Shown here: one piece after another, positions 37,201 through 51,800 of the stretch | Numbering within the stretch: the first letter of the stretch is position 1 | Layout of the letters: every line of letters starts with the position of its first letter | NCBI GenBank assembly: GCA_030248215.1 | Contig: JASANG010000066.1 | Coordinates: 62,001 to 126,000 of the forward strand | DNA from: Enoplolaimus lenunculus | Taxonomy: Eukaryota > Nematoda > Enoplea > Enoplida > Thoracostomopsidae | Reading direction: 5' to 3' | Length of the DNA stretch: 64,000 bases | Notes under the pieces: model-generated | What the model saw: only the letters and a program-made list of their open reading frames with translations | Database searches by the model: none | Told to the model about the DNA's origin: nothing | Position numbers and translations under genes: made by a program

Positions 37201-40200
37201 CTCTACTCGAACATCGACCACAGCCTTGCAACAGACCTCCTGTTCCTCCCACCGGAGTCCCTATGCCACTAGGGACTTGTCCAGCAGGAGGTCCAGCCAG
37301 CCCAGGATATTCAACCAAAGGACTCGACGGCAAATACACACTCAGCGGGCCACGCGCTCCGGTTCGAGAGCCTCCGCCATTGGTCGTCGGTTTCGAATCC
37401 ATCCCCAGTTTTTGACCATCCGGGCCAGAACCCGCTGGACCACTCCGTGAACCACCTTCTACTATCAAATTACTACGGTTTTCCTCAATTTCACTTTCAC
37501 CAACCGCCCCAAGGCCATATTTCCCATCAACAACGTCGGCACTAAACATTTGTGAACTTGAATTTCTCTCAACAGCGGTGTCGCATTCTTCAACAGCAGC
37601 CACTGTCAGCTCGGCAGTTGTGTCCTGAATAGCATCCGTTTGACTCAGAACCTGTTCAACGTCAACTGTCTCTCCAACGCAAGATTTTAACTCATTTTCC
37701 ATTGTAAAATGAAAATGGTTTCAATGTTCAACCAATTAATTAACTCCAGATTCCCGAATCTGACCAATAAAATGTCGATGTTGCAAATTCGATTGACGAA
37801 TATCTGTTTCTGCTAAATCTGGCCAATGAGAACCACGGATCCTCTAAATTTTATGACTATAAACGACGATATATACGTATGTACCAAAAATCTGACCAAT
37901 GACAAGTACAAATCCGCCAGTTGGACCAATCAGAACGACAGATTCACAAATTTCAACCAATGACTAAATGTGAACAATAAGCTTTCAGAATCTCCAAAAT
38001 ATAACCAATCAAAAGCGAAAGCGTAACTTATTCATACAATCAATATTAATAATAATAATAAAATTAACCAATCAAATCCGGCCGTTGGCTAATCCGAGTA
38101 GTTAAAGCTATAAAAACCCGTTCAGTTGAAAGCTGTGTCGCAATCTCGGTCATTAAAACCAAATATAAACTGGTGAATATACCAACACTGCGTATCCAGG
38201 GGATACAATAGGATTTATTTAAGCTCAAACGAATAATATTTACGTCGCACGGAATGTTATTACTGCACCTGAAACATAATATGATATCATTGGCTGGTTT
38301 ATGACCAAATTATAATATAAATAAACCAAACAATGTCCAATCAAAAATGGCCGCCATACATCAGAATCTCTGGATCCTTCTGGTAAAACATATCTGGATT
38401 TCACGGATGCCCTTCGAACCAGGTTCCGAAAACATCTTATAATTTCGTTCCTACCAGGATGTTGGTATTAACCGAAACACCGGAGTCGGATGTTGATTTG
38501 TTTTCATTACAAAAAACCATATACATTATATATAATATAGTATAATACGTATATGTATATATATTTATATATGCATATATACATCAGGTTCAACCGGAAT
38601 CCCTGCATAAATTCAATTCCTGCTCATGTTCTTGTTTCTGCATTCAAAGATGCAGGAACCGGAATTATTACAGTTTTGTGGCAAATTATGCCTAATAATG
38701 TAAACATTGGAAACTTTGTTTTTTTTAAAAACTGTTATTTCGACACAACAGTTTTTTTCAATTACTTCAATTTTGTTAATCAACTATTTCTGTTGGGTAT
38801 TCGCAAAAGTTGACGATGAAATAGCTGAAAATTCGCTTAAGCCATTTTTTGGCAAAGTTTTCTAAAAGTCCAACTGTAATTCGGTAATAAAAATTACTTC
38901 AAATTCCGGTTCCTGCAAAGAAATTCAACTCCGGCTCCTGTTCCAACAAAATTCAATTCCTGTTGGAACCCTGAATTATACATATATTTGATATATCAAC
39001 TAAAACAACATTGTTGTAAACTGATTGTGCCAAAAAAATACCACTTAATCCCCTCATCGTTTCTCCAGCCAAAATCATCAAAACAAAATTTAAAATAAAA
39101 TAAATCGCAATTAAGGATTTCCTATAGAAACCCCATCAAAACCGCATATTTCAAACCAGTCAACCATTCAAAAGCCGAAAGACCCAACAAATTCGTTCAA
39201 ATCAAAAAAAAAACAGGACCAAATCCTAAATATAATTTCATTTTAATCCATAGTTAATTGCCCTACAGAATCAGCCGTATAAAACAGGATGCGACCGGAT
39301 ATTACTTTACCGGATACCGACACCGGATATGAATATTAAATTTTAGACCGAAACAGGAACCGAATACCGGATATTGTATATATGTTGCAATAATTAATAA
39401 TTTTTTCGCTGTATTTTTAGTGTGCTCAGTCATTTCGTCTGTTATAGAGTACACTACTTCTGATAAACTGAAAATAACGTTGAAAGCAGCTAAAAACGTA
39501 TCAAAACTTGAACTTCTTGACTTGCCCAGAAATATAATTGCATCAAAATGTTTAACGTCGCTGCCTTGTAACCAGCGGTTACGTGATATTCGGTACGACA
39601 ACCGTAAATATCCGGCATCCAGCAAGGCATATAAACCGGATATCTGGTCGCATCCTGATACAAAGCCATATGCAAGTCAAAGACATTATTAAACTAATAA
39701 ACCAACTCCAATTTCAACTTGACTTTCAAAAGAGATTCTTAAAAATTAGCAAAGTTAAGAAAACGGGCAAATTATAACACCGGAATTTTAAATTCGATAA
39801 AATTTACCAGATCCGGAAGGTGAAAAAATGCTGGAACCGGAATTCCGGTTGCACCCTGGTAATACGTTCTACTATACGCATTTGGGAATATGGCCATGAT
39901 TTCAAACAGAACTTAGCAGTGAACACGTCATCTACAGATTGCCTCTGGTCCTTACTAGAAGCGAAATGATATAACAGTCCGGGGTCCATATTTTGCATCT
40001 GTCTCAATAGGAGTCTATTTCCTTAACCCTCTCACGCATAGAGTATGCTATGATCAACTAAATACAATAACATACGAGCAATACATAGACACTGTGAGCA
40101 GAGTTTAACAATTCTACCATATATGCGCAGTGCAAAATCTCCACAAGACGTAACAGCCACTTCGGGCTCGAACGTCAAGCTCCTAAAGCTCAGTGGTCAT

Positions 40201-43200
40201 CGTAAACGCCTCCAACCCGCGAGACCGGGGTTCGCATCTTACCTTGAAAGTACATCTCATATGAAATTGAAAATATTCATGTGAGAAAGCGTTAATAAGA
40301 ATCAGTCAATGGATAGCGTCCAAAATGACAAATTTGTCCACAAATGTCAACTGCTTACTGGACGTAATTATTAAGTTCTAAATAGAATTTGATTCAGTTT
40401 CAGTGTATAACGATATTTGAATTCGTAGAGCACAATCAAGTCTTATAAAGTATATACATTCCAAAAACCATAGAAAATGGCTGGCATAAGTTAAAGGTAT
40501 GCGGTTCAAATGACTCCACAAACAACACAGTCGTCCTCCAAATAACAAGGGTGGACCCTCCGTCTAACAATGCCAGCTACGAATATTAGTCTGCCCACCC
40601 CCCGACGATTAACAACATTTCTCATATCGGGTTGACCCCCAAGCCGGTAAAACGATTGTCTATAATAGCCAGCTGAATAATTTCACACCATTAAGCACCA
40701 ATCTCAAACAAACAACAAACCAACTATTTTACATTGTCGCCAAGGGAACACACATTCTCAAATCTCCCAGTACCCGAGTCTACAACTTTATACCATTCAT
40801 CTTAATAACCACCAACGAATACATTCACTACCATAAACGTCTCAAAACTGATTTATGATTTAAATCCAAACTTTAGTAACCCGACCCTCGAAATGCACCA
40901 CGTTTATCCCCTAAGCACCGAACAGCCCATGCTCATATTCCGACCCGACCCCCTACAACACTCGCATACTGAAACAAAAACAACGAGACCTTTGACCCGA
41001 CACAAAGGGTTTGCGTTTGCGTTGCTCAAAAACACAACTTTCAACCCGACTCCCTCGAGTACTTAATTTTCCCATCGTCCGTCGTAGTTGACGTCGTAGG
41101 CCTGGGGTTTCATTTCAAAAACGGGTACAACTTCGAATGAAATGGTTTCTGTGACCGAGCCATACTCCTGTCTGTGGTCAGTGCTTTTTTGTTCTCCCTA
41201 CAAATTCCAGAGTGGATATATACACTGCTTTATACTGATTTCGTTCCTTGTACACAGACCCATAGCCAGCTCACGTTGCTAGGGAAACAGGGGGCAATAA
41301 TTTTTCCGGAGGGTCATTCAAAGGTTTTCAATGACTTTACAAGAACGATTGAAAATCTTTCTAAGGGGGTCAAAATTTTTCCCGAGGGGCTGCCCCCCCA
41401 CCCTTGGCCCATTCCTTGGCTACGGGCCCGCTTGTACACCGCCAATTGTAACCAGAATCACACGCAAAAACGCTTCTATATATAATATATACATTGATAC
41501 ACATATATACCAGGGTGCAACCGAAATTACGGTTTACCGGAACCGGATTTTGAAAAATTATCGGAAACGGAACCGGAAAATGAAAAATACACGCCACCGA
41601 AAAATATATCTTAATTTTCTTTTTTGCTATATTATTGGTGAAATAACCCTAGTTGGAGATAGGTATTCACTTTGTACATTTTCATAATCCACGGAAGCGA
41701 AATCTACCTTCGATGGTTTATTTTTGGCGACTGTCAACGTTTGCATACTATACTAATGAAATCTGTTTAATTTTCATCGTCATTTTTTAGTAAAATATCT
41801 TAATTTCCACCGACCAAATTTTAATACCGGAATTTTTAATTCTCGTAAAAATTTACTGGAACCGGAAAGTGAAAAAATGACGGAACCGGAATCCCCGTTG
41901 CATCCTGATATATACATTGCATATATTATATATACATATAGACATATAAATACGAAACAATAAAGTACTAAACTATGGATTGAGTTTCAATATATAAGCA
42001 GATATTCGATACCAATAATCATTTATAATTTATACTTTGATTAATTTAATATCCGAAACATTGGCTAAATTAACAAACAGCCAAAGCTGTAGAGAACACA
42101 GGCCTTTTGAGTGTCGTTCGATGTAACGTCGTAGCCAGAATTTCATTTGTGACAGCGAATAACCTCATTTTTTAACTTTCCAGCCAAATCATTTAAAAAT
42201 CAACAAATGTGCGTTCCTACTCCTCGACTCTTCAGGTATTCAGTTTATTTTTTCCATTGGTTCACGGACGACTGGCGCTTTTAGGATGGCTCAATTGCCA
42301 ACTGGACGAAATCAGGATGCGACCGCATATCCGATTCTGGTTTGACATCCGGCAAAAACCGATATCCGTATCCGAAATCCGATATAAACTTAGCGAATGC
42401 CGGATATTTACAGCTGTGGACTCTGTGAGAAAACGGGGTATATTTTAGCTATTTTCTGTGCGCTCGTTAATCTGGAGCGAATGTCAAAATATTCTTCGGT
42501 TGAATTTTGACAATATTTTTGTGTTGAATAATTTTAGTTTGCTAGTTTGATTACTTAGCTAATCGGGTTAGTTTAATTCCGCGTTTTTGGCTTTGATTAT
42601 TGTTTTTACAGGTCATCTGACATAATGCTTTGACGTTAACAGCAGGTAGGGTCGCGGTATACTTTTGATGACGGACGGCTCCAGACGTCAAGTATAGCGC
42701 AACCCTTACCGGATCGATCGAGTTTAGCATTCAGCGAATTGCTTTCGGTGAGTAACATCGATTCGTATCGGAAGAGCTTTGCTGCTGTAGTGACTCGAAT
42801 AACAGGGGGTGGGGTAATAAGAGGGGGTCCCCATTTTGAGTCCAAATCAATATGAGTTCGTATCCCTAATAAGAGTCCGTAATCGAATAGGGTCCCTAAA
42901 CCCTAATTAGAGTCCATAAATGTCAATTATCCCCAATTGTAGGGGATAAACGACTCCAGGACCAAATAAAGTTGAGTTGGAAACTTTAAAGCATACTTAA
43001 GTTTTGAAAGTACCATTCCAAAGTAAAACCTTGCATTATCGCTCAAGGTTTTGATGAAAGGCAAGCGAGAAACGTTTAATTCAACGGATAGTTGCAATAC
43101 CGGATAAATATCAGTAACGAAAGGTGGCGGAGGGCGGGGTGGAAATAAATAACAGTCCGTAACCGAATAACACGGTGGTGCCCTCTGGAGAGGCCAAATA

Positions 43201-46200
43201 AATATCAACCCCCCTCTTATTCGGGCCACTACAGTACGTGATTTTCGTTCCAGTTTAACTCGGTTCAGCCAGTTGACTGGAAAATTTTGCTACGAATCTG
43301 ACGACTAAGTTTTTGGTAACAAATAGTTTCTGAATCGAATCTCGCAGTTGGCAAAATATATCTATTGTGTATGTTTTGTTTTGCTAAACACTGTTAATAA
43401 ACCTTACTCTGTGACGCGTCATTTGAACCGTAGGGAATCTAGGCGGTAAGTATACGTTGATTTCTGTGGAGATCCGAATTCTCTTCCGTTCAGCCAAGCT
43501 AATAAAATATCCGTAATTCCCAGGGCCGAATATCATAAAATCGCAACCCAACGGACGGCCGAAACTCATACTTGCGGCGCGGCGCAGTGGGTGGAAGCAA
43601 GGTGACACTTGGCGCTGAGTTACCGGAGCAGAAATACTAACTGGCTGGACACCTGTCACAGGACATCCACAACTTTTTAACTTCATAAATTCAGGTTAGC
43701 AGCATGCAAACTAATTTACGATAATTAATACTTTGAATCTCACAAAGAACGAAGAATACGTCATTTTAGAAAGTTAAAAACGACTGCAAACTACAACACT
43801 TTTATACTCGTCGTAAGCTTCCAAAAACCGAGTCTAAATTAGCTATAACCTGCATTCTAAGTTGCTACTAGTCTATATGTTAACGCTGGAACGCCCCACA
43901 TACGTATTTTGGGCAAATTTCCAGCATTACTTTGTTTACAAAAATTTGTTAGGAAAAACACGTGAGTGATTGTTCTTCGTTGTATGAAAAGAAAATTTGC
44001 GTGGAAATTTTTGTGTTTTCGCTAACTTTGCGCATTGTGCAAAGCTGGCAGACTAGTTTTAGACAATGACGTGAGCTGAGCGTATCGTAGGTGTGACTAA
44101 CTGGTGAACGTTTAGGTGACTAAAATGTCACAACAAATTTGTGTACATATGTTCTGTGTGAAAACTGTACTCTAGAATTTGACCATTAATAGCATAATTT
44201 CAGAAACGATACTTTTGTTATCCATTTACAATACATATGCCTTTCGGGCCTATAGCCCAAAGGGGACCTAAGGGTGTCAGCCCCACCCGTTTCGCCACAC
44301 CCTAGAAAACTTTCAACGTTGCTTGTAAGTCTTTGAACCACTGTCGAACAATTTTAGCTCCCCCTAGCAAGGTGAGCTGGCTACGAGCCGGATCCCTTTC
44401 AAATTTGGCCGCTGGCGAAAACAATAGTCACCGCCGCCGACGGCGGAACCACAAACGATAACGTGACGCCAATCGCTCACATCAACCACAAACAGATCGT
44501 TACTTTTCTACGCTACACACAGCCGCAACAACGATGAACCCGAGAAGACATGGGCACGTTGCCCCACCTCTCCACTGACAACCGAGTTCACCCCCGGCCG
44601 CAAAAATATTGCAACCAACACTAGAAAAATTATTCTACGTACGAAATGCTACCCAAAACATTCCTCCACCCACAGGAAACGGTCTTATTCAAACGACTGA
44701 CTGTGATTCTCGCTGTGGGTCAGATTCAGGATTCAAATTTAATCATGATTGATACCGCATCCCAGCGTCAAATACGGCATTTTGATTAAAACCAAAAACG
44801 CCCCACCAAATATTCGAAGTATAATTTAAAAATATATAAAATACAAAAAGCAACCAGAAACAACGGTAATTTAGTTCACGCGTCTATTGTACGCAGACTC
44901 TGTCTCTCTCTCTCTGTCTCCCTATCGCTCTCGCCTGTCTATGCGCGATATCAAGCATAAACCGGCATAAATCAAAGCGGATGCTGACTACAAAACGAAT
45001 CCGCCGCCCCTGTGACCATTAACGCAGCAGCCTTATCCTCGGACGGCAGTGCCGGTCTCTCAACAACTGTGTATAGCATCAATTGCCAGTTTAGTGAAAC
45101 GTTGATCTTTGAATGCATCCGACCGGTTCAACTGAATATCCATACAGCACCGGTTCGCTGGCGTAACTCCAAAGTCTACTACAATTTAGAGTCAACCAGT
45201 TTTGTTGTTGTAGGCTGGTATATCATCCGACTAAGGGTTTGTGGCTAAGGCTTAGATTCGTTACCTTTTTTAGGCCGGGGGGACAAAACAAGTACCCATA
45301 CGAGAATACCGGGTCATATACAACAGTTTACTATCGAGTTACGTTATATTGTTCACTGATAAATAACCAGCGATGTACAAACGCGAAATTCCGGAAATTT
45401 CGAGTCGAAACGTGGACCAAATTCCAAATACTACTACTACTGACGATTAATCATTGCTGAATACCATACATTTATACATAACAAATTAAGCCAAAAACCA
45501 CACAATAAACACACTAAAACAACCACACAATAAACACACTAAAACAACCACACAATAAACACACTAAAACAACCACACAATAAACACACTAAAACAACAG
45601 CAAAAATCACATCTCCCGTACATATTCTACAGAATACAGGTAACCATAGGATTAACCTGAATTGTATTTCGTACCCAGGTTCGTAGCCATGGTGGGCGGG
45701 TAGGTGTGGGGCTACGAAGGATCATCTCCCCCTACAAATGATTTAATCGTCTTTGTAAGTCAACAAAAACCCATGTCTGCTCCGTCGGCAGAAATTTTGT
45801 AGCCCCTACTGCCTTCAAATATATATATACAGACACGCAATAAAATACAATACGCGAGAAGACAAGTGTACACAATGATATAATTAATATACCTTGGTTG
45901 CTAGGTAACTATTATATTAGTCACGACGCCACCCCATCATTACCACCAGCCACGAATATCGGTCAGTCACCAGTCAATCACTGATGATAGCGTCGGCTCA
46001 CGCGAGACACAACAGTTTGTGGGTAGAAAAAATAGGCCCATGTAAACATCAGGGGCGGAACGTTTTCCTGCGGGACTGCAATAGAGTAAGCTTAAGCTTT
46101 GGACTAATTTTTTGCGCTTGGCATAGGCTTAGGAATATGCTTATAATACTGTTCGGCCTCTGTTCGACGTTTGTGACATATTTAAGCTTCTCATCAGGAT

Positions 46201-48825
46201 GTTTCATGATTAACACCGAACAAACATTTCAATTGTCGTAGAGTGTCGCCACCGAAGTCGATAGTCCTGCGTTGGGTTAGCAGTAAAATCAATAGGAGGG
46301 CGTGTATTTTTCGGCAGGGTTTAATTTAGCCAAAAGAAACTATATATTATATCACATCATGGTGCAACCAAAATGACAATTTACGGAACTTGAAAAATTA
46401 CCACAAACGGAACCGGAATATGAAAAATTCAAGCCGCAGAAAAATTCATTTTATTTTGTTTTTTGCAATATTATTGGTGAAATAACCCTAGTTGGAGATA
46501 GGTATTCACTTTATCTGTTGTATTTTAGATTTTCATAACACACGGAAGCGAAATCAACCATCGAAGGGTTGTTTTGGGTAATTGTCAAGGTTTATATTAC
46601 TATACGTTTGGTCTTTACATTTTTGTACCTCGGTTATAATTAATGTAATTTTTCCATTTTTGCTTCTAAAAACCGCCACACACAAAACGTTTCAGTCCGT
46701 GGGGTGCTCCGATTCCCATACCCCTCACTCCAATGTCCACCCTGGCGTAAAACTCGAAACGAGACATCAATTAAGTCAATTTGGCTCTGTTTCTTAACCT
46801 GATCATATGCGACGACTAAGCGAAATCAGGCAAAGACCTCGGTCAGTTCCAACGTCAACCAAGTCTGCATATGACACTACAACACACGAATGTTTGCTAA
46901 ATTTTTTCCCAAATATGCACGCCCGTAGCCAGCTCACCTTGCTAGGGGGCTAAAAAATCTTCAAGAAATACATTCAAGGGTTTTCAATGACTTACAAGCA
47001 AGGTTGAAAATGTTCTCGGGGGCAAAATTATTACAGGGGGGCGAGCCCCCCACTGGCCTCCCCTTGACTACGGATCCCTCAAATATGCTATATATGTGTG
47101 TGTTTATATAGATCTATACGTATACTGACAAACTTATATATGCTATACTCATGAACAATTTCTAAGTTCGCTGAAATGTCTAAAAACAACAACAGACTAA
47201 AAATAACGCCGCTACCCATAAGACGGTAACAGGTAAACTGTTCGAAACAGAGTCACACTGGACAACCAAAATTTTTATATTTGAACCGGGGTCAAACCGG
47301 AATTCCCGTTCCGTTGCAAACTCGATTCCGGTTCCAATTTCAATTGAGAAAATATAATCGAAATCACAATCGTACGATTACAGCGTTTATATCCAATATT
47401 ATTATATTAAGATCAGGAAGCAACCGAAATTCCGGTTCCGGTAGGAAAATCCGGTATTTTTCACTATCCGGTTCCGGTAAGAAATCCGGTATTTTTTCAC
47501 CGAAATTTTCCGGTATTTTCGGCATTAACAATTTTTCTTTTATTTTAACTTATTTCTCTAAAATTGTCCGTGTGTGTATTTTTGAAATTTTCAGTTCGTA
47601 TGCCATACTCCATAATTTATCATATGTTTTCACCCACTGCATTTGTTTCAGGAGTTTGGCATTCTAAATGGTGTGTTTACAGCATTAAAAGCGATAAAAT
47701 AGCGTTAAAAATAAATTTTTCGGTAACAAGTGTTTTTTTTATTTTCCAGTTCCAACTCTGGTTCCGGTGCCTGTATTTTTTAACTTTCCGGTTCCGGTAT
47801 TTATAATTCAGGTTGCACCCTGACTAAGATTTATGACAACCGATGCTTACATCAGTTCTCAGCTCACATTTCTTATCGCTGGTATGCAAATTATCATAGA
47901 AACATGAATACCATGCATTCTGAAACAGTTATATTGATTTAGCCAATACTAATTATGTCCATACAATTAGATCCTGTATGCAAAACGTATGGACTTTGAA
48001 AATTGACAGTTCAGATTCCGATTCCGGTATAATTCAGTTCCGCTATGTCTATCCTGTTAAAACATAAGCTGAAGCCGTAATACTGCTTGACGAAAGCAGA
48101 TAAAACTTCCATGAAAGCGTTAAAAGCGATACACCGTTTCTAAATACCTGCTCAACTAAAGCGTTAAAATACCCATCACTAAAAACACGACTGAACCAGA
48201 AACTGCGGTTCTTGTATTAATTCCGGCAGGGTGCAAAGCGGAACTGGATCATGCCGGAATCGGAACCGGAACATCAAATTTAAATTGGAATCAGAATCGG
48301 AACTAAAAAATTTGTGACTATACGAATAATGTTTATTAACAAGTATAATATTGATTTATGGTGTCTGTTGGCTGGCAACAATTCTCAAAAACGTTGCACG
48401 AACAAATTGGCAATCATTTTTTGGCTCTGTAAAGCTAAACTACAATCAATTATTGATAAGTTAAGTCATCGAAAACAATTTAACAGATAAATGATACAGA
48501 ATTTTTAAACAACATATCACAACAAGTAGGCCTAAAAGCAAAATGTTGAAATTCACATTCGGATTGATTGTGCAATCGGAATCGGAAGTAGTTCTGAACC
48601 GGAATGGTAATAGGAATCAGAATTCCGATTGCACTCTGACTTCCAGTATTTTTTCACCAAGTTTTTCAATTCCGTGTTAAATGGTTCCTTTTAAACCGAG
48701 TTAAAGTTCACCCAAACTATGCTAAAAATCAACTTTCCCATAATTATTTTTGAAATTCTTATTCCGATTGCTTCAAAAAAATCCAAATATTTTACTTCTA
48801 TTTTTCAGTTAAGATTTCTGTATTC

Positions 48826-48865
<40 letters not shown>

Positions 48866-51800
48866 TATTATATTAATATATTATTATATTATTATATTAA
48901 TATATTATTATATTATATTATTATTATTATTATATTATTATTATTATTATTATTATTTTATTTCACCAGTCTGACAAAGCCTGGCACAGCCATAAAATGT
49001 TCCAAACGTCTATCCCAATATTCTGAATCATTATCTCGTCTTCTGTCGAATACTACACATATTAGTGTCAAATCCAGTAAATTTCCGTAAACTAAATCAG
49101 CATTTATCAATCTGGATGTCTGTCACTCATCACCAAATCTTAACAATCAGGTAACCGTTTACCTAAGCAAAAATTGCTCAATAATTTAAATAAACTGTCC
49201 CCATATTCTTCGGTACGTCTCAAGTTTGCGGGGTAAATTTTCGCCAAAAACACACCAGCAACGAAACTGTCCGTGGAAAAGACTTAAATTTTGTTTCGTT
49301 TCATTTTTGGTCTATCAACTAAATTATTTTGGAATCGACCCATGTATAGAACAATGCCGGAACAGTAGTATAAGCATATTCCTAAGTCTAAACCTAAACC
49401 TAAGCCTAAGCCTAAGGAAAAAGTAAGTCGTCTAAAGCTAAAACTGACTCTATTACAGCCCCGCCAGAAAACGATCCGGCCCTGCTGTATACATGGACCG
49501 ATAAATTATTTTGGAATCAATGCAAACCTTACAAATATCCTCAACTGTATGTGATTTCGTCCTCAATGCCCCTGACACCCTCCCCCCAACCCCCACAAAG
49601 TGAAAACAAACAAAACCGATGTCAGCCAGGGGAGACACCTATCGAGTTTTGTGTCCTCACAAGTGCTCACGTAACTGTGTCAATTATCAACACAAGCGGC
49701 CGCTCTTTCGAAACGGTTATAGAACATGGCCCTGGTTCCAGTATCCTGACTGTGTCCAAGCTGGCGTCCTACTAGCGAATACCTCTTTAGGTTTGTATAA
49801 CAAACTAAAAGACAAAACAAACTTATGCCCCACCGGTAATATTATTTATACCGAAACTCAATCGATCAGGCATAAACGCGCAGACTGACAATACGAAATT
49901 GAATACGTACCTGTCTGTATCCAACCCTGTCTATCTTTAGTCACTCATTTACCATACTACATATACATCTATAAATATATATCTACATATATACATACCA
50001 CAGGGTACAACCGGAGGTTTGTCTCCGGCTCCGGCAGAAAATCGGCCTCTGCCTCCGGCTCCAACTCCGGTAGAATGTTTGCCGGAGGTTCCGGCAATTT
50101 CGGCAGTAAAATTTTACATAATTTTCCTAAATTTATCTGCTTAGCGCGTTTCGATTGACTTTTGTGACAATTTGCATGAAAGAATTGGCTGAAATTTGGC
50201 AGAAAATTAGCGTGAAACCAAACAACTTAACAACATTTTGCAGATATTGGTTAAAATCTACTAATTAACCATCATTTTCGCTACTTAATTTCGCCTCACC
50301 TCCGGCTCCGGCAAGTTTCGCTGACCACCAACTCCGGCTCCGGTATTTTTCACCTCCGGTCGCACCCTGATACATACACATACATGCAAAACTGCAGTCA
50401 GAAACGTGTGCTTAGGGATAATACCCCCCAGGATGCAATCGGAATTCCGATCCCGATTGCATAATCAATCGGGATCGGGATAAATGTTGTAGATTCCGAT
50501 TGCGGTATAAATTTGATGTTCCGATTCCAAATCCGGTATAATCCAGTTCCGCTTTGCATCCTGAATTCCCATTTGTGAATTTAATCTACGCGTTTGTAGA
50601 AATGTTTCCGTTGGTCCACACAAGAATTTGCCCTTCGATTTATACAATGAAACCCTGTATCGAAAATCATTGCAACGCCGTTGAATATACGAACACTCGT
50701 TAAAGCTGGTTCAGACGTATAACCTTTCGTTCACCGTTTTAGACACAGAAACATGACGCATTTTCGCTTACAAACGGTATCCCAAATCCTACAAACAAAT
50801 GAGCCATTTTGTATAAATAAAATATTCATCGCACCACATTTACCACCTGTTAATATCTGATTGGCTAATGTTTTGTGCTCCCAGCTTCCGAACATCCTGA
50901 GTCCCGCACCGCATTTACCACCTGTTAATATCTGATTGGCTAATGTTTTGTGCTCCCTGCTCCCGAACATCCTGGGTCCACTATTGTAGTGAAAGGTGGG
51001 AATCAGTAGAGAGACAGAGGGGCTGAAAACTACCACCAAATCCACATTCTCCATTCAACTCATAGTTTAGTTGTTGATCGGCACCGGCTTGAGTTTTGTT
51101 TTTAGCCCTTTTAAGCCACGATTCCGTAAAATACGGTTTGATTGGCTAAAACAAAGTATCGGTCTTCGTCAGCCTTTCCCACCAACATTTTGACACATGG
51201 CCGTAAATCTCGTACAACAGACGTTGATTAAATATTGATCGATTCTTTGCCGATACTTTTGGCACATAACAGTCAGTTGGAATGCTATCAATTTCATTTC
51301 TGGGCGCATATCAGTGTGTCTGATCAGGAAAATTGTTATCTCTGTTGCGTTTGTGTTTGAAAAAATTAATTGAAATGAACCGTTCTTATAAATTTATAAT
51401 CGTTTATGACGGTTAATATGTTTTAAGTCTAAAGCCCTATTCACACGTGCAAGTTTTTGCTGTGAGAACTTGCAGCTGCATCTTGCACAAAATACTTGCA
51501 ACTGCAAGTATTCGTAAACAATCATAACTTTCCTTCTGAATCTTGACATGAATTTATGTGAATAATTTGCAGACCACTGCAATAAATATCAAACATAACC
51601 TATAATCTATCAGTTTAGGTAATGATGATAAATGAATTCGACTTGCAAGGATTATTCATACCTACGAATTAATTCTTCGCATATATTAATCATGAATAAC
51701 TTGCAGCTGTAAGTTCTTTGAATGAGTTTTTCAAAAAACTTGCAGCTCCAAGTTTCAGTTGTAGGAAACATTCATGCGCAAAGAAGGCTACACTCGAAAT

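Noticed and set aside
38107-38200. Firm call of a solo LTR at the TATA/CCAAT block
   Set aside because: TATAAAA and an ATTAAA are suggestive, but no paired repeat, defined ends or coding part is visible, so it stays only an alternative.
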